From contig REDJ01000215.1 of NCBI GenBank assembly GCA_007693555.1, positions 1-58,450 on the forward strand: a stretch of 58,450 nucleotides of DNA, in the 5' to 3' direction. Below, piece after piece: positions 1-8,481 of the stretch (positions within the stretch are counted from its first letter, which is position 1; the number at the start of each line of letters is the position of its first letter). The stretch comes from Bacteroidota bacterium. Lineage in GTDB: Bacteria > Bacteroidota > Bacteroidia > Bacteroidales > UBA7960. A program made the position numbers and the translations under genes. The notes beneath the pieces are model-generated. The model did not search any database and was not told the DNA's origin. It worked only from the letters and a program-made list of their open reading frames with translations.

Positions 1-49
1 CACATCCCTTTTAAGGATGGGGTCCTGGGTTCGAGCCCCAGCCAAGTCA
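1..49 (+). tRNA. tRNA-Lys (UUU), 3' part only
   Basis: The window opens inside a tRNA. Positions 3-7 and 15-19 form a 5-bp anticodon stem around a 7-base loop whose middle three bases are TTT, so it reads lysine codons. The T arm (25-29 paired with 37-41, loop TTCGAGC) and the 3' acceptor strand (42-48) with discriminator A at 49 follow. The next bases are CAA, so CCA is not fully encoded. The D arm and 5' acceptor strand lie outside the window. Confidence 0.93.
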
Positions 50-58
50 CAAAAATAA

Positions 59-92
59 AACAGCATCATACCAGGTATAGTGCTGTTTTTTT
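59..92 (+). terminator. Intrinsic terminator after tRNA-Lys
   Basis: Inverted repeat AACAGCA (59-65) / TGCTGTT (81-87) encloses a second short stem ATAC/GTAT and runs into a T tract at 86-92. It ends the tRNA transcript. The reverse complement also has a T-rich tail, so it may stop the leftward esterase transcript as well. Confidence 0.8.
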
Positions 93-110
93 ATTGGAGC
101 AAATTAACTT

Positions 111-938
111 TCAATTTTGTCGGGTATGGCTGAACAGCCAATAAAGTAAATCGGGTTCGGCAAAGGCGGGGTCCCAGCTGTTGTGATTTACCCCGGGGTA
201 TTCGGTGTATTTTACATTTCCTCCGGCTGCTCTTATGGCTTCCACCATAATTCTTGAAGCCTCCACAGGCACAACATTATCTTTTTCCCCGTGAAAAACC
301 CACAATGCTGTATTTTTAGCATATTTCTCAACAGCATGACTATTTCCTCCACCACAAATTGGAATTGCTGCTGCAAACCAATCCGGTCTCTGAGATAAAA
401 TATCAAAAGTGCCATAACCTCCCATCGATAAACCCATTACATACATGCGGCTTTGATCTATAATTTCCTGTTTGATTAAATCTTCAATCAAATCTATTAC
501 CATCTTCATGGGCCATGAAGGAGCAAATTCCGTATCTTCAGGAATATTTCGTCCTGCGCGCAGGTAGGCAAGCATTGAAGTGTCAATCCACCATTCTTCT
601 GCAGGACACTGCGGGAAGATAACTATTGCGGGAAACTGATTCCGATTGTCTTGATCCAGAAACAACCAGGAACCGTGGATAAGCTGTTTCTCATTGTCGG
701 TGCCTCGTTCACCGGCTCCATGCAGAAATAATACAAGGGGATATTTTTCCTGTGTATCGAAATTGTGCGGTAAAAGTATTCTGTATGGAAGAATTCTGGC
801 ATCAGAGTCTTTGATTTCCTTTTTCAGGAATTCCGCTCCGGTTTCATTTGCCAGCAAAAATACTGACGGAATCAGTAAGAGAAGAGAAAGAAGTAAAAGA
901 AATTTTTGGCCTGTATTTTTATGGTAGTTTTTTTTCAT
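111..938 (-). CDS. Secreted alpha/beta-hydrolase (predicted esterase/peptidase)
   Basis: 275-aa alpha/beta-hydrolase of the dienelactone-hydrolase/predicted-peptidase type, probably periplasmic or secreted. Residues 10-30 are a hydrophobic signal segment. An oxyanion-hole stretch HGAGERG is at 73-79, the nucleophile elbow GLSMGG at 169-174 (Ser171), a likely acid at Asp220 (GEKD) and the catalytic His at 252 (GVNHNSW). The arrangement matches carboxylesterases and feruloyl-esterase-like enzymes, but the substrate cannot be read from the sequence. It lies 48 bp downstream of ald on the same strand and may be the last gene of the porX-tsaE-ald unit. It converges on the tRNA-Lys terminator. Confidence 0.85.
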   Translation of the reverse strand: MKKNYHKNTGQKFLLLLSLLLLIPSVFLLANETGAEFLKKEIKDSDARILPYRILLPHNFDTQEKYPLVLFLHGAGERGTDNEKQLIHGSWLFLDQDNRNQFPAIVIFPQCPAEEWWIDTSMLAYLRAGRNIPEDTEFAPSWPMKMVIDLIEDLIKQEIIDQSRMYVMGLSMGGYGTFDILSQRPDWFAAAIPICGGGNSHAVEKYAKNTALWVFHGEKDNVVPVEASRIMVEAIRAAGGNVKYTEYPGVNHNSWDPAFAEPDLLYWLFSHTRQN

Positions 939-986
939 TTCATGTTAGGCATATTAAACAGAGAATAAATCGGCGAATAATTACTT

Positions 987-2210
987 TTATTGAAATGCTG
1001 CCATAAGCAATTCGATATCCTGGTAAGACAACTGGAAGCTTTCACCAATGTATTGGTTGGTGAGTGTGCCGTTAAAAAGGTAAACTCCCTGCCGCACTGC
1101 AATGTCACTTTTGAGCATATTGACAATTCCTCCGTATTCTCCTATGCTTAAAAGAACGGGAGCAAAAAAGTTGCTGAAGGCATAGGAAGCGGTGTGTGGA
1201 ACACGGGAAGCTATATTGGGCACGCAATAATGAGTTACGTCGTGTTTTTTAAACACAGGATCGGCATGGTTGGTAACTTTGGAGGTTTCCACACATCCAC
1301 CCTGATCTATACTTACATCAATGATAACCGAACCGTACTTCATCTGTGCAACCATTTCTTCGCTGATTACAACTGGTGTTCTGCCCCATGGAGAGTGAAT
1401 TGCACCAATGACCACGTCGGCGGTTTTCAATGCTTTCAGTAAGACCTTAGGCTGAATGATACTGGTAAATATGCGGGTATTGAGGTTGTTTTGCAGGCGC
1501 CGGAGTTTATATATGGAGTTGTCAAATACCTTTACCATGGCACCCAGTCCCATAGCGGCCCTGACCGCAAATTCTCCTACAGTGCCTGCACCAAGAATAA
1601 CAACTTCGGTGGGCGTTATGCCCGAAAAACCACCAAACATTCGCCCTTTCCCATATTTTGTATCACTAAGGTATTCTGCCGCTATAAGGATTGCTGTATT
1701 GCCTGCAATTTCACTCATGCTTCTTACGAGTGGAAAAGTATTGGTTTTGTCTTTGATTAATTCAAATGCAACGGCATTGATTTTTTTTGCCATTAGCGAT
1801 TTGAAATAAGATGCATTCTGCACCGGCAATGTTATCGTAGACAGAAGTGTCTGACCCGGTCGCATTAGCTTTATTTCTTCCGGGGTAAGGGGTGCAATCT
1901 TAAGTATAATGTCTGCCTTGAATACTTCCTCTCTTTCAAAAATAATTTCTGCACCGGCTTCACTATATTCTGTATCCAGAAAGTGTGCATTCAGGCCTGC
2001 TTCTTTTTCAATGATAACCCTGTGCCCGTTTTGGGTTAACAGATTTACCGCTTCTGGAGCAAGAGCAACTCTTTTTTCCTGAAATACAACTTCTTTAGGA
2101 ATACCAATAACCAGACGGTTTTTCTTTTTTCTGACCTCAAGAGTTTCTTCCTGATGGAGTAGTTTTCCCTGTGTACTGAAAAACATATACTCCGGACTTT
2201 TCCTTTGCAT
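987..2210 (-). CDS. ald: Alanine dehydrogenase / PNT-family protein
   Basis: 407-aa member of the alanine dehydrogenase/pyridine nucleotide transhydrogenase alpha family, which catalyses NAD-dependent conversion of alanine to pyruvate and ammonia. The N-terminal lobe starts with GIPKE at 36-40, after a 30-residue extension seen in Bacteroidota versions. The NAD-binding glycine motif LGAGTVG is at 206-212. The stretch that carries the catalytic Lys and His in characterised enzymes (usually KVKEP and a later HLA) reads KIAPL (104-108) and ITLPV (126-130), so those two side chains appear absent. The activity name is therefore by family, not by active site. It follows tsaE by 15 bp, and the start shown gives the full extension. 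Confidence 0.8.
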   Translation of the reverse strand: MQRKSPEYMFFSTQGKLLHQEETLEVRKKKNRLVIGIPKEVVFQEKRVALAPEAVNLLTQNGHRVIIEKEAGLNAHFLDTEYSEAGAEIIFEREEVFKADIILKIAPLTPEEIKLMRPGQTLLSTITLPVQNASYFKSLMAKKINAVAFELIKDKTNTFPLVRSMSEIAGNTAILIAAEYLSDTKYGKGRMFGGFSGITPTEVVILGAGTVGEFAVRAAMGLGAMVKVFDNSIYKLRRLQNNLNTRIFTSIIQPKVLLKALKTADVVIGAIHSPWGRTPVVISEEMVAQMKYGSVIIDVSIDQGGCVETSKVTNHADPVFKKHDVTHYCVPNIASRVPHTASYAFSNFFAPVLLSIGEYGGIVNMLKSDIAVRQGVYLFNGTLTNQYIGESFQLSYQDIELLMAAFQ

Positions 2211-2225
2211 GTTTGATATAAATTA

Positions 2226-2660
2226 TTAAACCTCAGATTTTTCCTTTTCAAAACTGATGTAACGCAAGCCATCCTCTTCTTTCAGATACACCCTGCAACA
2301 ACCTTCCGGCAGAAGAGTTTCAATCTTTTCAGGCCATTCAATAAAACAATAGTTTCCACTGAAAAAATAATCTTCATAACCTATATCATAAGCCTCTTCT
2401 AATTTATTCATCCTGTAAAAGTCAAAATGATAAAGGTTTTCGCCATGCCTGGTAAGGTATTGATTGATGATGGAAAATGTGGGGCTTCCCACAGTATCGG
2501 TTACATCCAATTGATTGCAAATTGCCTTAATGAGTGTTGTTTTTCCCGCACCCATGGCACCATAGAATGCAAAAATTCTGGAATCGGGATTTAATTTAAG
2601 TAGCTTTTGTGCTACTTCGCCCAGTTGATTTTCAGTAAAGCTTTCAAATTCTTCTGCCAT
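2226..2660 (-). CDS. tsaE: tRNA t6A biosynthesis ATPase TsaE
   Basis: 144-aa P-loop ATPase that works with TsaB and TsaD to add threonylcarbamoyl to A37 of tRNAs reading ANN codons. Walker A GAMGAGKTT is at 34-42, the family motif HFDFYR at 78-83 and FIEWPEK at 106-112. Length is normal for the family. It begins 7 bp after the porX stop codon and is followed 15 bp later by ald, so the three are almost surely co-transcribed. The TsaB and TsaD genes are not in the window. Confidence 0.95.
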   Translation of the reverse strand: MAEEFESFTENQLGEVAQKLLKLNPDSRIFAFYGAMGAGKTTLIKAICNQLDVTDTVGSPTFSIINQYLTRHGENLYHFDFYRMNKLEEAYDIGYEDYFFSGNYCFIEWPEKIETLLPEGCCRVYLKEEDGLRYISFEKEKSEV

Positions 2661-2667
2661 GCCTGAA

Positions 2668-4218
2668 TTAACGCGGTTTCATAAATACAAACGGTACCAG
2701 CATTTCCTCCAATGATACACCCCCATGCTGGAAAGTATTCTTGTAATAATTGACGTAATAATTATAATTGTTGGGATAAGCAAAAAAACTATCCTCTTTT
2801 GCAAAGATATAACTTGAACTGATATTGGTGCGAGGTAAAAATATATCATGAGGATTTTTTACCTCATATACTTCATTTTCATTGTATTGCAAATGTCTTC
2901 CTGTTTTATACCTGAGATTGGTATTGGTATTTTTATCACCAACCACCTTTGTAGGGTTGGAAACCTTAATGGAACCGTGGTCAGTCGTTATAATGATATT
3001 GATTTTTTTATCATGCAGAAACCTTATAATGTCAAGTAATGGAGAGTGTTCGAACCAGGAAAGAGTAAGCGACCTGTATGCTGCTTCATCGTCTGCCAGT
3101 TCCTTTATTACTTCCATATCGGTGCGGGCATGCGACAGCATATCCACAAAATTGTAAACTACAATATTGAGTTTTTTGCCGGTGAAATTGTTGATGTTTT
3201 CAAGAAGCTTTTTACCAGCACTCATATTCAGTATTTTATGATAATGAAAAGAAATGTTGGCTCCCAATCGTTTCAATTGCTCAGCAAACAGCTCTGCTTC
3301 AAATTGATTTCGTGTGCCTTCATCTCCCTCTCCAATCCAGTATTGAGGAAATCGCTTTTGAATTTCGGAGGGTAATAAGCCGGAAAAAAAGCAGTTGCGG
3401 GCATATTGCGTTGCAGTAGGTAGAACACTGTATACAACATCCTCTTTTTCAATCCGGTAGTAGTTTTCGAAAACCGGCTGAAGTATTTTCCATTGATCAA
3501 ATCGAAGGTTGTCTATAATGATCAGAAAATATTTTTCTTCATCCTTTAAAACTGGCAACACTTTTTCTCTTACCACCAAATGTGAAAGTACCGGTTTTTC
3601 ATCTGCCTGACCTGAAAGCCAATCCTGGTAATTCTCTATAACAAATCTTGAAAAAACAGTGTTGGCCTCTGATTTCTGCATTTTTAGTACTTCTTTCAAA
3701 CCATTATCCTGCGATTTTTCCAGCTCCAGTTCCCAGTAAACCATTTTCCTGTAAATTTTTTCCCAGTTTTCAAGGTCAGGTCGGTCACTTATCTCCATGC
3801 TTATATTGCGAAATTCCTGCTGGTAGCCCATGGTGGTTTTTTCACTCATAAGCTTTTTATTTTCCAGGTTTTTTTTCAGTGAGAGTAGTATCTGGTTGGG
3901 GTTAACCGGTTTAATAAGATAGTCGGAAATATTGCTGCCAATTGCCTCATTCATAATGGTTTCTTCCTCGCTTTTCGTAATCATGACAACAGGCAGGCGG
4001 GGTTGATTGTTTTTTATCTGAGTGAGCGTTTCAAGCCCGGTGAGGCCCGGCATATTTTCATCCAAAAAAACAATGTCAAAGTTATTGTTGAAAATCATAT
4101 CCAGGGCTTCATCACCGCTTTTTGCCACAGATACTTCATATCCTTTCTGTTCAAGAAATATGATGTGTGGTTTCAGTAAATCAATTTCATCATCAGCCCA
4201 TAATACTTTTATTGCCAT
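2668..4218 (-). CDS. porX: PorX-type response regulator with PglZ phosphodiesterase domain
   Basis: 516-aa regulator of the type IX secretion system. Residues 1-120 are a receiver domain with acidic pocket Asp9/Asp10, phosphoacceptor Asp53 (FLDENMPG) and Lys103. A helical linker leads to a PglZ domain of the alkaline-phosphatase superfamily (about 220-515). Its likely metal ligands and nucleophile are Asp236 (IIIDN), Thr268/Thr270 (LPTATQYAR), Asp359 and His363 (FVDMLSHAR) and Asp413/His414 (TTDHG). In Porphyromonas gingivalis PorX, signalling with PorY and SigP, controls T9SS genes and has phosphodiesterase activity on cyclic and linear oligonucleotides. There is no DNA-binding domain. It is first in the leftward run and has a candidate promoter about 160 bp upstream. 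Confidence 0.95.
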   Translation of the reverse strand: MAIKVLWADDEIDLLKPHIIFLEQKGYEVSVAKSGDEALDMIFNNNFDIVFLDENMPGLTGLETLTQIKNNQPRLPVVMITKSEEETIMNEAIGSNISDYLIKPVNPNQILLSLKKNLENKKLMSEKTTMGYQQEFRNISMEISDRPDLENWEKIYRKMVYWELELEKSQDNGLKEVLKMQKSEANTVFSRFVIENYQDWLSGQADEKPVLSHLVVREKVLPVLKDEEKYFLIIIDNLRFDQWKILQPVFENYYRIEKEDVVYSVLPTATQYARNCFFSGLLPSEIQKRFPQYWIGEGDEGTRNQFEAELFAEQLKRLGANISFHYHKILNMSAGKKLLENINNFTGKKLNIVVYNFVDMLSHARTDMEVIKELADDEAAYRSLTLSWFEHSPLLDIIRFLHDKKINIIITTDHGSIKVSNPTKVVGDKNTNTNLRYKTGRHLQYNENEVYEVKNPHDIFLPRTNISSSYIFAKEDSFFAYPNNYNYYVNYYKNTFQHGGVSLEEMLVPFVFMKPR

Positions 4219-4378
4219 AATATTATAATATTTTTTTATTGAATCTATTTAGGAAACAGGCAGAGAATTTGCCCTTCAGACTTATAATTGAGAGGTATTA
4301 ATGCCTTGCTTTTCAATTAAACGCACACTATATTTTTTATTGCTTTTTTTAAGCGAATAATTGTTAATACCTTCATAA

Positions 4379-4386
4379 CAAAAGTA
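4379..4386 (-). promoter_or_regulatory. Candidate -7 box for porX
   Basis: Leftward TACTTTTG fits the Bacteroidota -7 consensus TAnnTTTG. No convincing -33 TTTG was found. It implies a porX leader of about 150 bases. The 12-base context TTACTTTTGTTA recurs upstream of the serpin gene. Confidence 0.5.
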
Positions 4387-4482
4387 AGGATAATTCATCA
4401 TAAATATTTTTAAAAGAATTAGAATTCATTAGGTTTTGATATATATTTTTTTGTAATACTAAAAGGATAAATGAAAAAACCG

Positions 4483-4490
4483 TAGGTTTG
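4483..4490 (+). promoter_or_regulatory. Candidate -7 box for HD hydrolase (and lpxD)
   Basis: TAGGTTTG matches TAnnTTTG and lies 41 bp before the ATG at 4531. No -33 element at normal spacing is clear. It is the only good box before the HD-lpxD pair. Confidence 0.55.
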
Positions 4491-4530
4491 CATAATTGAA
4501 TTTTATTGAAAGGTTAATACAAAAATTATT

Positions 4531-5805
4531 ATGGGCCGGGATGACCATGCAGGTCTTAATAAACTGAAGATTTTTAATGATCCGGTGTATGGATTTATCA
4601 ATGTACTTTATCCCTCGGTTTTTGATATTCTTGAACATCCCTATTTTCAACGATTAAGAAGAATAAAGCAGCTCGGATTAACACATCTTGTTTACCCCGG
4701 AGCTTTACATACCCGTTTTCAGCATGCGATGGGTGCAATGTATCTTATGGGCCAGGCAATTGATACTTTGCGTACAAAGGGACATGATATAACTGAAGAT
4801 GAAGCACAGGGAGTAACCATGGCAGTTTTGCTGCATGATATTGGTCACGGGCCTTTTTCTCACGCCCTCGAAAATAACCTTGTTGACGAGCTGGACCATG
4901 AGCAGCTTTCGCTTTTGTTTATGAAACGTCTGCAAAAAATTCAACCGGATATTATTGGCCAGGCAATTGATATTTTTCTGAATAAACATCCTAAAAAATT
5001 CTTACACCAACTGGTAAGCGGACAGTTGGATATGGACAGATTGGATTACCTTAACCGGGACAGCTTTTTTACAGGTGTTTCAGAGGGAGTGGTGAGTCAT
5101 GACAGGATAATAAAAACCCTTAATATAGCCAGAGAAAAACTGGTAACAGATGAAAAAGGTATTTACTCCCTGGAAAAATTTATAATTGCCCGAAGGCTTA
5201 TGTACTGGCAGGTATATTTGCACAAGACTGTTATTTCAGCTGAACAAATGCTCTCCACAATTCTGAAAAGAGCAAAAGAGATAGCAATTAACGGCCAGGA
5301 GCTTTTTGCCACTCCGCCGCTGAAACGTTTCCTTACAAATCATATCAAAGCGGATGATTTTTTGAATGAACCGGATTTATTGGATGATTTCGCTTTGTTG
5401 GACGATTTTGATGTATTTACTTCCATAAAAACCTGGACAAATCATTCAGACACAGTATTGTCAACATTATGTAAAAAGATGGTATCCAGGCAACTGTTTA
5501 AAATAGAGTTGCAAAAAGAAAAATTTGAAAGTGAATATGTTGATAAAATACATGAGATCACCGGCAAAATTTACAAACTCTCTTTCGGGGAAAGCAAATA
5601 CTTTGTTTTAACAGGACATACAGAGAACAATGCTTACGACCCCGGTGTGGGGAATATCTGGATTTTACAAAAAAACGGAAATGTGAGTGATATGGCTGAA
5701 ATCTCAGATCAATTAAATATCAGGGTTTTGTCTCATCCGGTAAAGAAATATTACATTTGTTATCCTAAAGAGGTATGGGAATTTTTAATGAGGAAAGATG
5801 GATGA
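4531..5805 (+). CDS. HD-domain phosphohydrolase (dNTPase/SAMHD1-like)
   Basis: 424-aa cytosolic HD-superfamily hydrolase resembling deoxynucleoside triphosphate triphosphohydrolases. The metal site is visible: HTRFQHAMG at 60-68 (His60, His65), LLHDIGHGP at 101-109 (His102-Asp103) and the downstream LDMDRLDYL at 166-174. Length is typical of the conserved Bacteroidota HD protein that often sits upstream of lpxD. The likely role is nucleotide hydrolysis, but the substrate is unknown. It starts 41 bp after a TAGGTTTG box, and lpxD begins 72 bp downstream with no terminator between, so the two may be one transcript. Confidence 0.9.
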   Translation: MGRDDHAGLNKLKIFNDPVYGFINVLYPSVFDILEHPYFQRLRRIKQLGLTHLVYPGALHTRFQHAMGAMYLMGQAIDTLRTKGHDITEDEAQGVTMAVLLHDIGHGPFSHALENNLVDELDHEQLSLLFMKRLQKIQPDIIGQAIDIFLNKHPKKFLHQLVSGQLDMDRLDYLNRDSFFTGVSEGVVSHDRIIKTLNIAREKLVTDEKGIYSLEKFIIARRLMYWQVYLHKTVISAEQMLSTILKRAKEIAINGQELFATPPLKRFLTNHIKADDFLNEPDLLDDFALLDDFDVFTSIKTWTNHSDTVLSTLCKKMVSRQLFKIELQKEKFESEYVDKIHEITGKIYKLSFGESKYFVLTGHTENNAYDPGVGNIWILQKNGNVSDMAEISDQLNIRVLSHPVKKYYICYPKEVWEFLMRKDG

Positions 5806-5877
5806 CAAATATTGATTGATTAGATTTTCAGAAAAAACGTGACTATTTTGAATTTTTACTTTTTAATTCGATCATAA

Positions 5878-6918
5878 ATGGATTTTACTGCGAAACAGAT
5901 ATCGGAATTTCTTAAAGGGGAAATCGAAGGTGACCCTCATGTAAGTGTTCATACTATTTCCAAAATAGAAGAAGCCCAGAAAGGAAGTCTGACCTTTTTG
6001 GCAAACCCGGCTTATACACAGTTTATTTACAATACAGGCGCGAGCATTGTTCTTGTCAACAGGGATTTTAAAGCTGAAAAGCCGGTTAAAAGCACACTTA
6101 TAAAAGTGGAAAATGCTTACAATGCCCTTGCACAATTATTAAGCCTTTACGAAAAAAGTCTGCCACAGAAAAAGGGAATATCAAGTTTGGCATTTGTAGC
6201 CCAATCAGCCAAACTCGGCAAAGATTTATATGTAGGTGAATTCACAGTAATAGATGAAGGAGCAGTTATTGAAGATAATGTAAAAATTTACCCTCAATGC
6301 TATATTGCCTCTGATGTTACAATAAAATCAGGCTCCGTGCTTTATCCGGGCGTAAAAGTATATCAGAACTGTGTGATAGGTAATGGCTGCACCATTCATT
6401 CAGGCGCAATTATAGGGGCTGATGGATTTGGATTTGCACCCCAAAATGATAACAACTATATGAAAGTGGCTCAGATTGGTAATGTTATACTTGAAGACCA
6501 TGTAGAGATAGGTGCAAATACAACAATAGACAGGGCAACAATGGGGTCAACCATCATAAAAAAAGGGGTAAAACTTGACAACCTTATACAAGTGGCGCAC
6601 AATGTTACAATCGGTGAAAACACGGTTATTGCCGCTCAATCGGGTATTGCAGGTTCAAGTAAGGTTGGAAAAAACTGCATGATTGGCGGTCAGGTGGGTA
6701 TAAGTGGTCACATTTCGGTAGGTGATGATGTTAAAATTGCAGCCCAGTCAGGTCTTTCATCCAGCATTAGAAAAGGGAAAATAATTATGGGTTCTCCGGC
6801 TTTCGATCATGATAAATATGTAAAAGCATATATCCATTTCAGAAACTTTGAAAAACTCATCAAAAAGGTTGATGATTTAGAAAAAACAATTGCAGAACTT
6901 AAAAGTGAAAATACCTGA
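5878..6918 (+). CDS. lpxD: UDP-3-O-acylglucosamine N-acyltransferase LpxD
   Basis: 346-aa third enzyme of lipid A synthesis; it transfers a hydroxyacyl chain from acyl-ACP to the 2-amino group of UDP-3-O-acylglucosamine in the cytosol. An N-terminal uridine-binding domain (about 1-100) is followed by a left-handed beta-helix of hexapeptide repeats (about 105-325) and a C-terminal helix. The family signature GADGFGFAP is at 180-188 and the catalytic His is His241 (VAHNVTIG). Length matches the family. It is followed after 154 bp by lpxC/fabZ, from which it is separated by a promoter box and a terminator-like hairpin. Confidence 0.97.
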   Translation: MDFTAKQISEFLKGEIEGDPHVSVHTISKIEEAQKGSLTFLANPAYTQFIYNTGASIVLVNRDFKAEKPVKSTLIKVENAYNALAQLLSLYEKSLPQKKGISSLAFVAQSAKLGKDLYVGEFTVIDEGAVIEDNVKIYPQCYIASDVTIKSGSVLYPGVKVYQNCVIGNGCTIHSGAIIGADGFGFAPQNDNNYMKVAQIGNVILEDHVEIGANTTIDRATMGSTIIKKGVKLDNLIQVAHNVTIGENTVIAAQSGIAGSSKVGKNCMIGGQVGISGHISVGDDVKIAAQSGLSSSIRKGKIIMGSPAFDHDKYVKAYIHFRNFEKLIKKVDDLEKTIAELKSENT

Positions 6919-6964
6919 TTACTGATTGTCAGGGAATAATTCATTTCAAAAAAAATAAAAATCC

Positions 6965-6972
6965 TATCTTTG
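6965..6972 (+). promoter_or_regulatory. Candidate -7 box for lpxC/fabZ-lpxA
   Basis: TATCTTTG is a perfect match to TAnnTTTG, 100 bp before the lpxC ATG. The -33 region is not clear. Transcription starting here would run straight into the hairpin at 6987-7027. Confidence 0.6.
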
Positions 6973-6986
6973 CCTGATTTTTCTTT

Positions 6987-7027
6987 TTCAGCCATAAAGT
7001 TTAATCCAAACTGATGGCTGAGTTTTT
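6987..7027 (+). terminator. Terminator-like hairpin in the lpxC/fabZ leader
   Basis: CAGCCAT (6989-6995) pairs with ATGGCTG (7014-7020), and inside it AGTTT (6998-7002) pairs with AAACT (7008-7012) around a 5-base loop. A five-T run follows at 7023-7027. It could end the lpxD transcript, or act as an attenuator because it lies downstream of the 6965 promoter box and upstream of the lpxC ATG. Confidence 0.65.
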
Positions 7028-7072
7028 ATATTTACTTTTGAAGAAAGGAATGACGGAAATTAAAAATATTTT

Positions 7073-8467
7073 ATGATTGATAAGCAAAAAACGATAAAGA
7101 CACCGGTTGCAGTTTCAGGTGCAGGGCTGCATACAGGCCAAACAGTTAATCTTACCTTCAAACCTTCGGAGGAAAATTCCGGAATACGATTTTTACGCAC
7201 AGATATAGAAGAACAGGTTTTTATTGAAGCTGATGCAAACTATGTTGTAGATACATCAAGAGGTACAACTCTGGAAAAAGACGGTATTAAACTACATACT
7301 GTAGAACATGTTCTTGCCGCAGTTACCGGAATGGATATCGATAATATCATTATCGAAGTGGATTGTCTGGAAATGCCCATAATGGATGGTAGTAGTAAAT
7401 TTTATGCAGAAGCACTGGAAAAGGCAGGAATTGCTCAGCAGGAGGCTCCCCGCGAATATTTTGAAGTGAAAGAAACCATCAGGTTTTATGATGAAGAAAA
7501 AGATTGCGAATTTATAGCTGTGGCGGCAGACAATTACCGGATTTCTTCCATGATTGACTTTCAGTCAAAGGTCTTGGGTTCACAGTTTGCTGTGATGGAT
7601 AAGCTAAGTGATTTTAAAAGCCAGATTGCCCCTTGCCGTACTTTTGTTTTTTTGCATGAACTCGAGTATCTTTTAAATCAAAACCTTATTAAAGGAGGTG
7701 ACCTCAGTAATGCTATCGTTTATGTTGACAGACCCGTTAAACAGGAAGAACTTGACCGATTGGCAGATTTGTTTAATAAACCATCTGTAGAAGTGAGAAG
7801 TGAAGGTATTTTGAATAACCTTGAGCCTTACTTTGAAAATGAAGCTGCACGGCATAAATTGCTTGACATTGTGGGAGATTTAACTCTTGCAGGCAAAAGA
7901 ATAAAAGGACAAATTATAGCAAAGAAGCCTGGCCATGCCTCCAATGTAAAGTTTGCCAAAGAAATACAGAAATACATAAAGAAAAGAATTGCAGAACAGC
8001 AGATACCCGTTCATGATCCTGATAAAAAGCCTCTTTATGATATAAATGACATCAAAGCTTTATTACCCCATCGTTATCCCTTCCTTCTTGTTGATAAAAT
8101 CATAGAAATGAGTGAATCGCATGTGGTGGGTGTTAAGAATCTGACAATGAATGAGGCTTTCTTCGCTGGCCACTTTCCAGGTGAACCTGTAATGCCGGGA
8201 GTTTTGCAAGTGGAAGCAATGGCTCAAACCGGAGGAATTCTTATTTTGTCAAGTGTTGAAGATCCGGAAAATTACAGTACGTATTTTCTTAAAATTGATA
8301 ATGTAAAGTTCAAGCATAAAGTCATACCGGGTGATACCCTGATTTTAAAATGCAGTTTGATATCTCCTGTAAGAAGAGGGATTTGCCACATGCGATGTGT
8401 GGGATATGTAGGAACTAAAATTGTTATGGAAGCCGAGCTAATGGCTCAGGTTGTAAAAACCAAATAA
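7073..8467 (+). CDS. lpxC/fabZ: Bifunctional LpxC deacetylase / FabZ dehydratase
   Basis: 464-aa fusion typical of Bacteroidota. Residues 1-300 are LpxC, the zinc deacetylase of UDP-3-O-acyl-N-acetylglucosamine and the committed step of lipid A synthesis. Zinc ligands are His79 (HTVEH, 75-79), His261 and Asp265 (RHKLLD), with a catalytic His288 (KPGHASN). Residues about 325-464 are FabZ, the beta-hydroxyacyl-ACP dehydratase of fatty acid synthesis, with active-site His367 (AGHFPG) and Glu381 (VEAMAQ). The fusion joins the two enzymes that compete for the hydroxyacyl-ACP pool. lpxA starts 14 bp downstream. Confidence 0.98.
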   Translation: MIDKQKTIKTPVAVSGAGLHTGQTVNLTFKPSEENSGIRFLRTDIEEQVFIEADANYVVDTSRGTTLEKDGIKLHTVEHVLAAVTGMDIDNIIIEVDCLEMPIMDGSSKFYAEALEKAGIAQQEAPREYFEVKETIRFYDEEKDCEFIAVAADNYRISSMIDFQSKVLGSQFAVMDKLSDFKSQIAPCRTFVFLHELEYLLNQNLIKGGDLSNAIVYVDRPVKQEELDRLADLFNKPSVEVRSEGILNNLEPYFENEAARHKLLDIVGDLTLAGKRIKGQIIAKKPGHASNVKFAKEIQKYIKKRIAEQQIPVHDPDKKPLYDINDIKALLPHRYPFLLVDKIIEMSESHVVGVKNLTMNEAFFAGHFPGEPVMPGVLQVEAMAQTGGILILSSVEDPENYSTYFLKIDNVKFKHKVIPGDTLILKCSLISPVRRGICHMRCVGYVGTKIVMEAELMAQVVKTK

Positions 8468-8481
8468 AAAGTAAAATCAAA

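Larger units (their letters stand above)
4219..4530. other. 312-bp divergent intergenic region between porX and HD gene
   Basis: AT-rich spacer with no gene. It holds oppositely directed candidate -7 boxes: one at 4379-4386 (leftward, porX) and one at 4483-4490 (rightward, HD gene). The roughly 160 bases between the porX box and its ATG would be an unusually long leader; no stable hairpin was seen in it. Confidence 0.6.
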
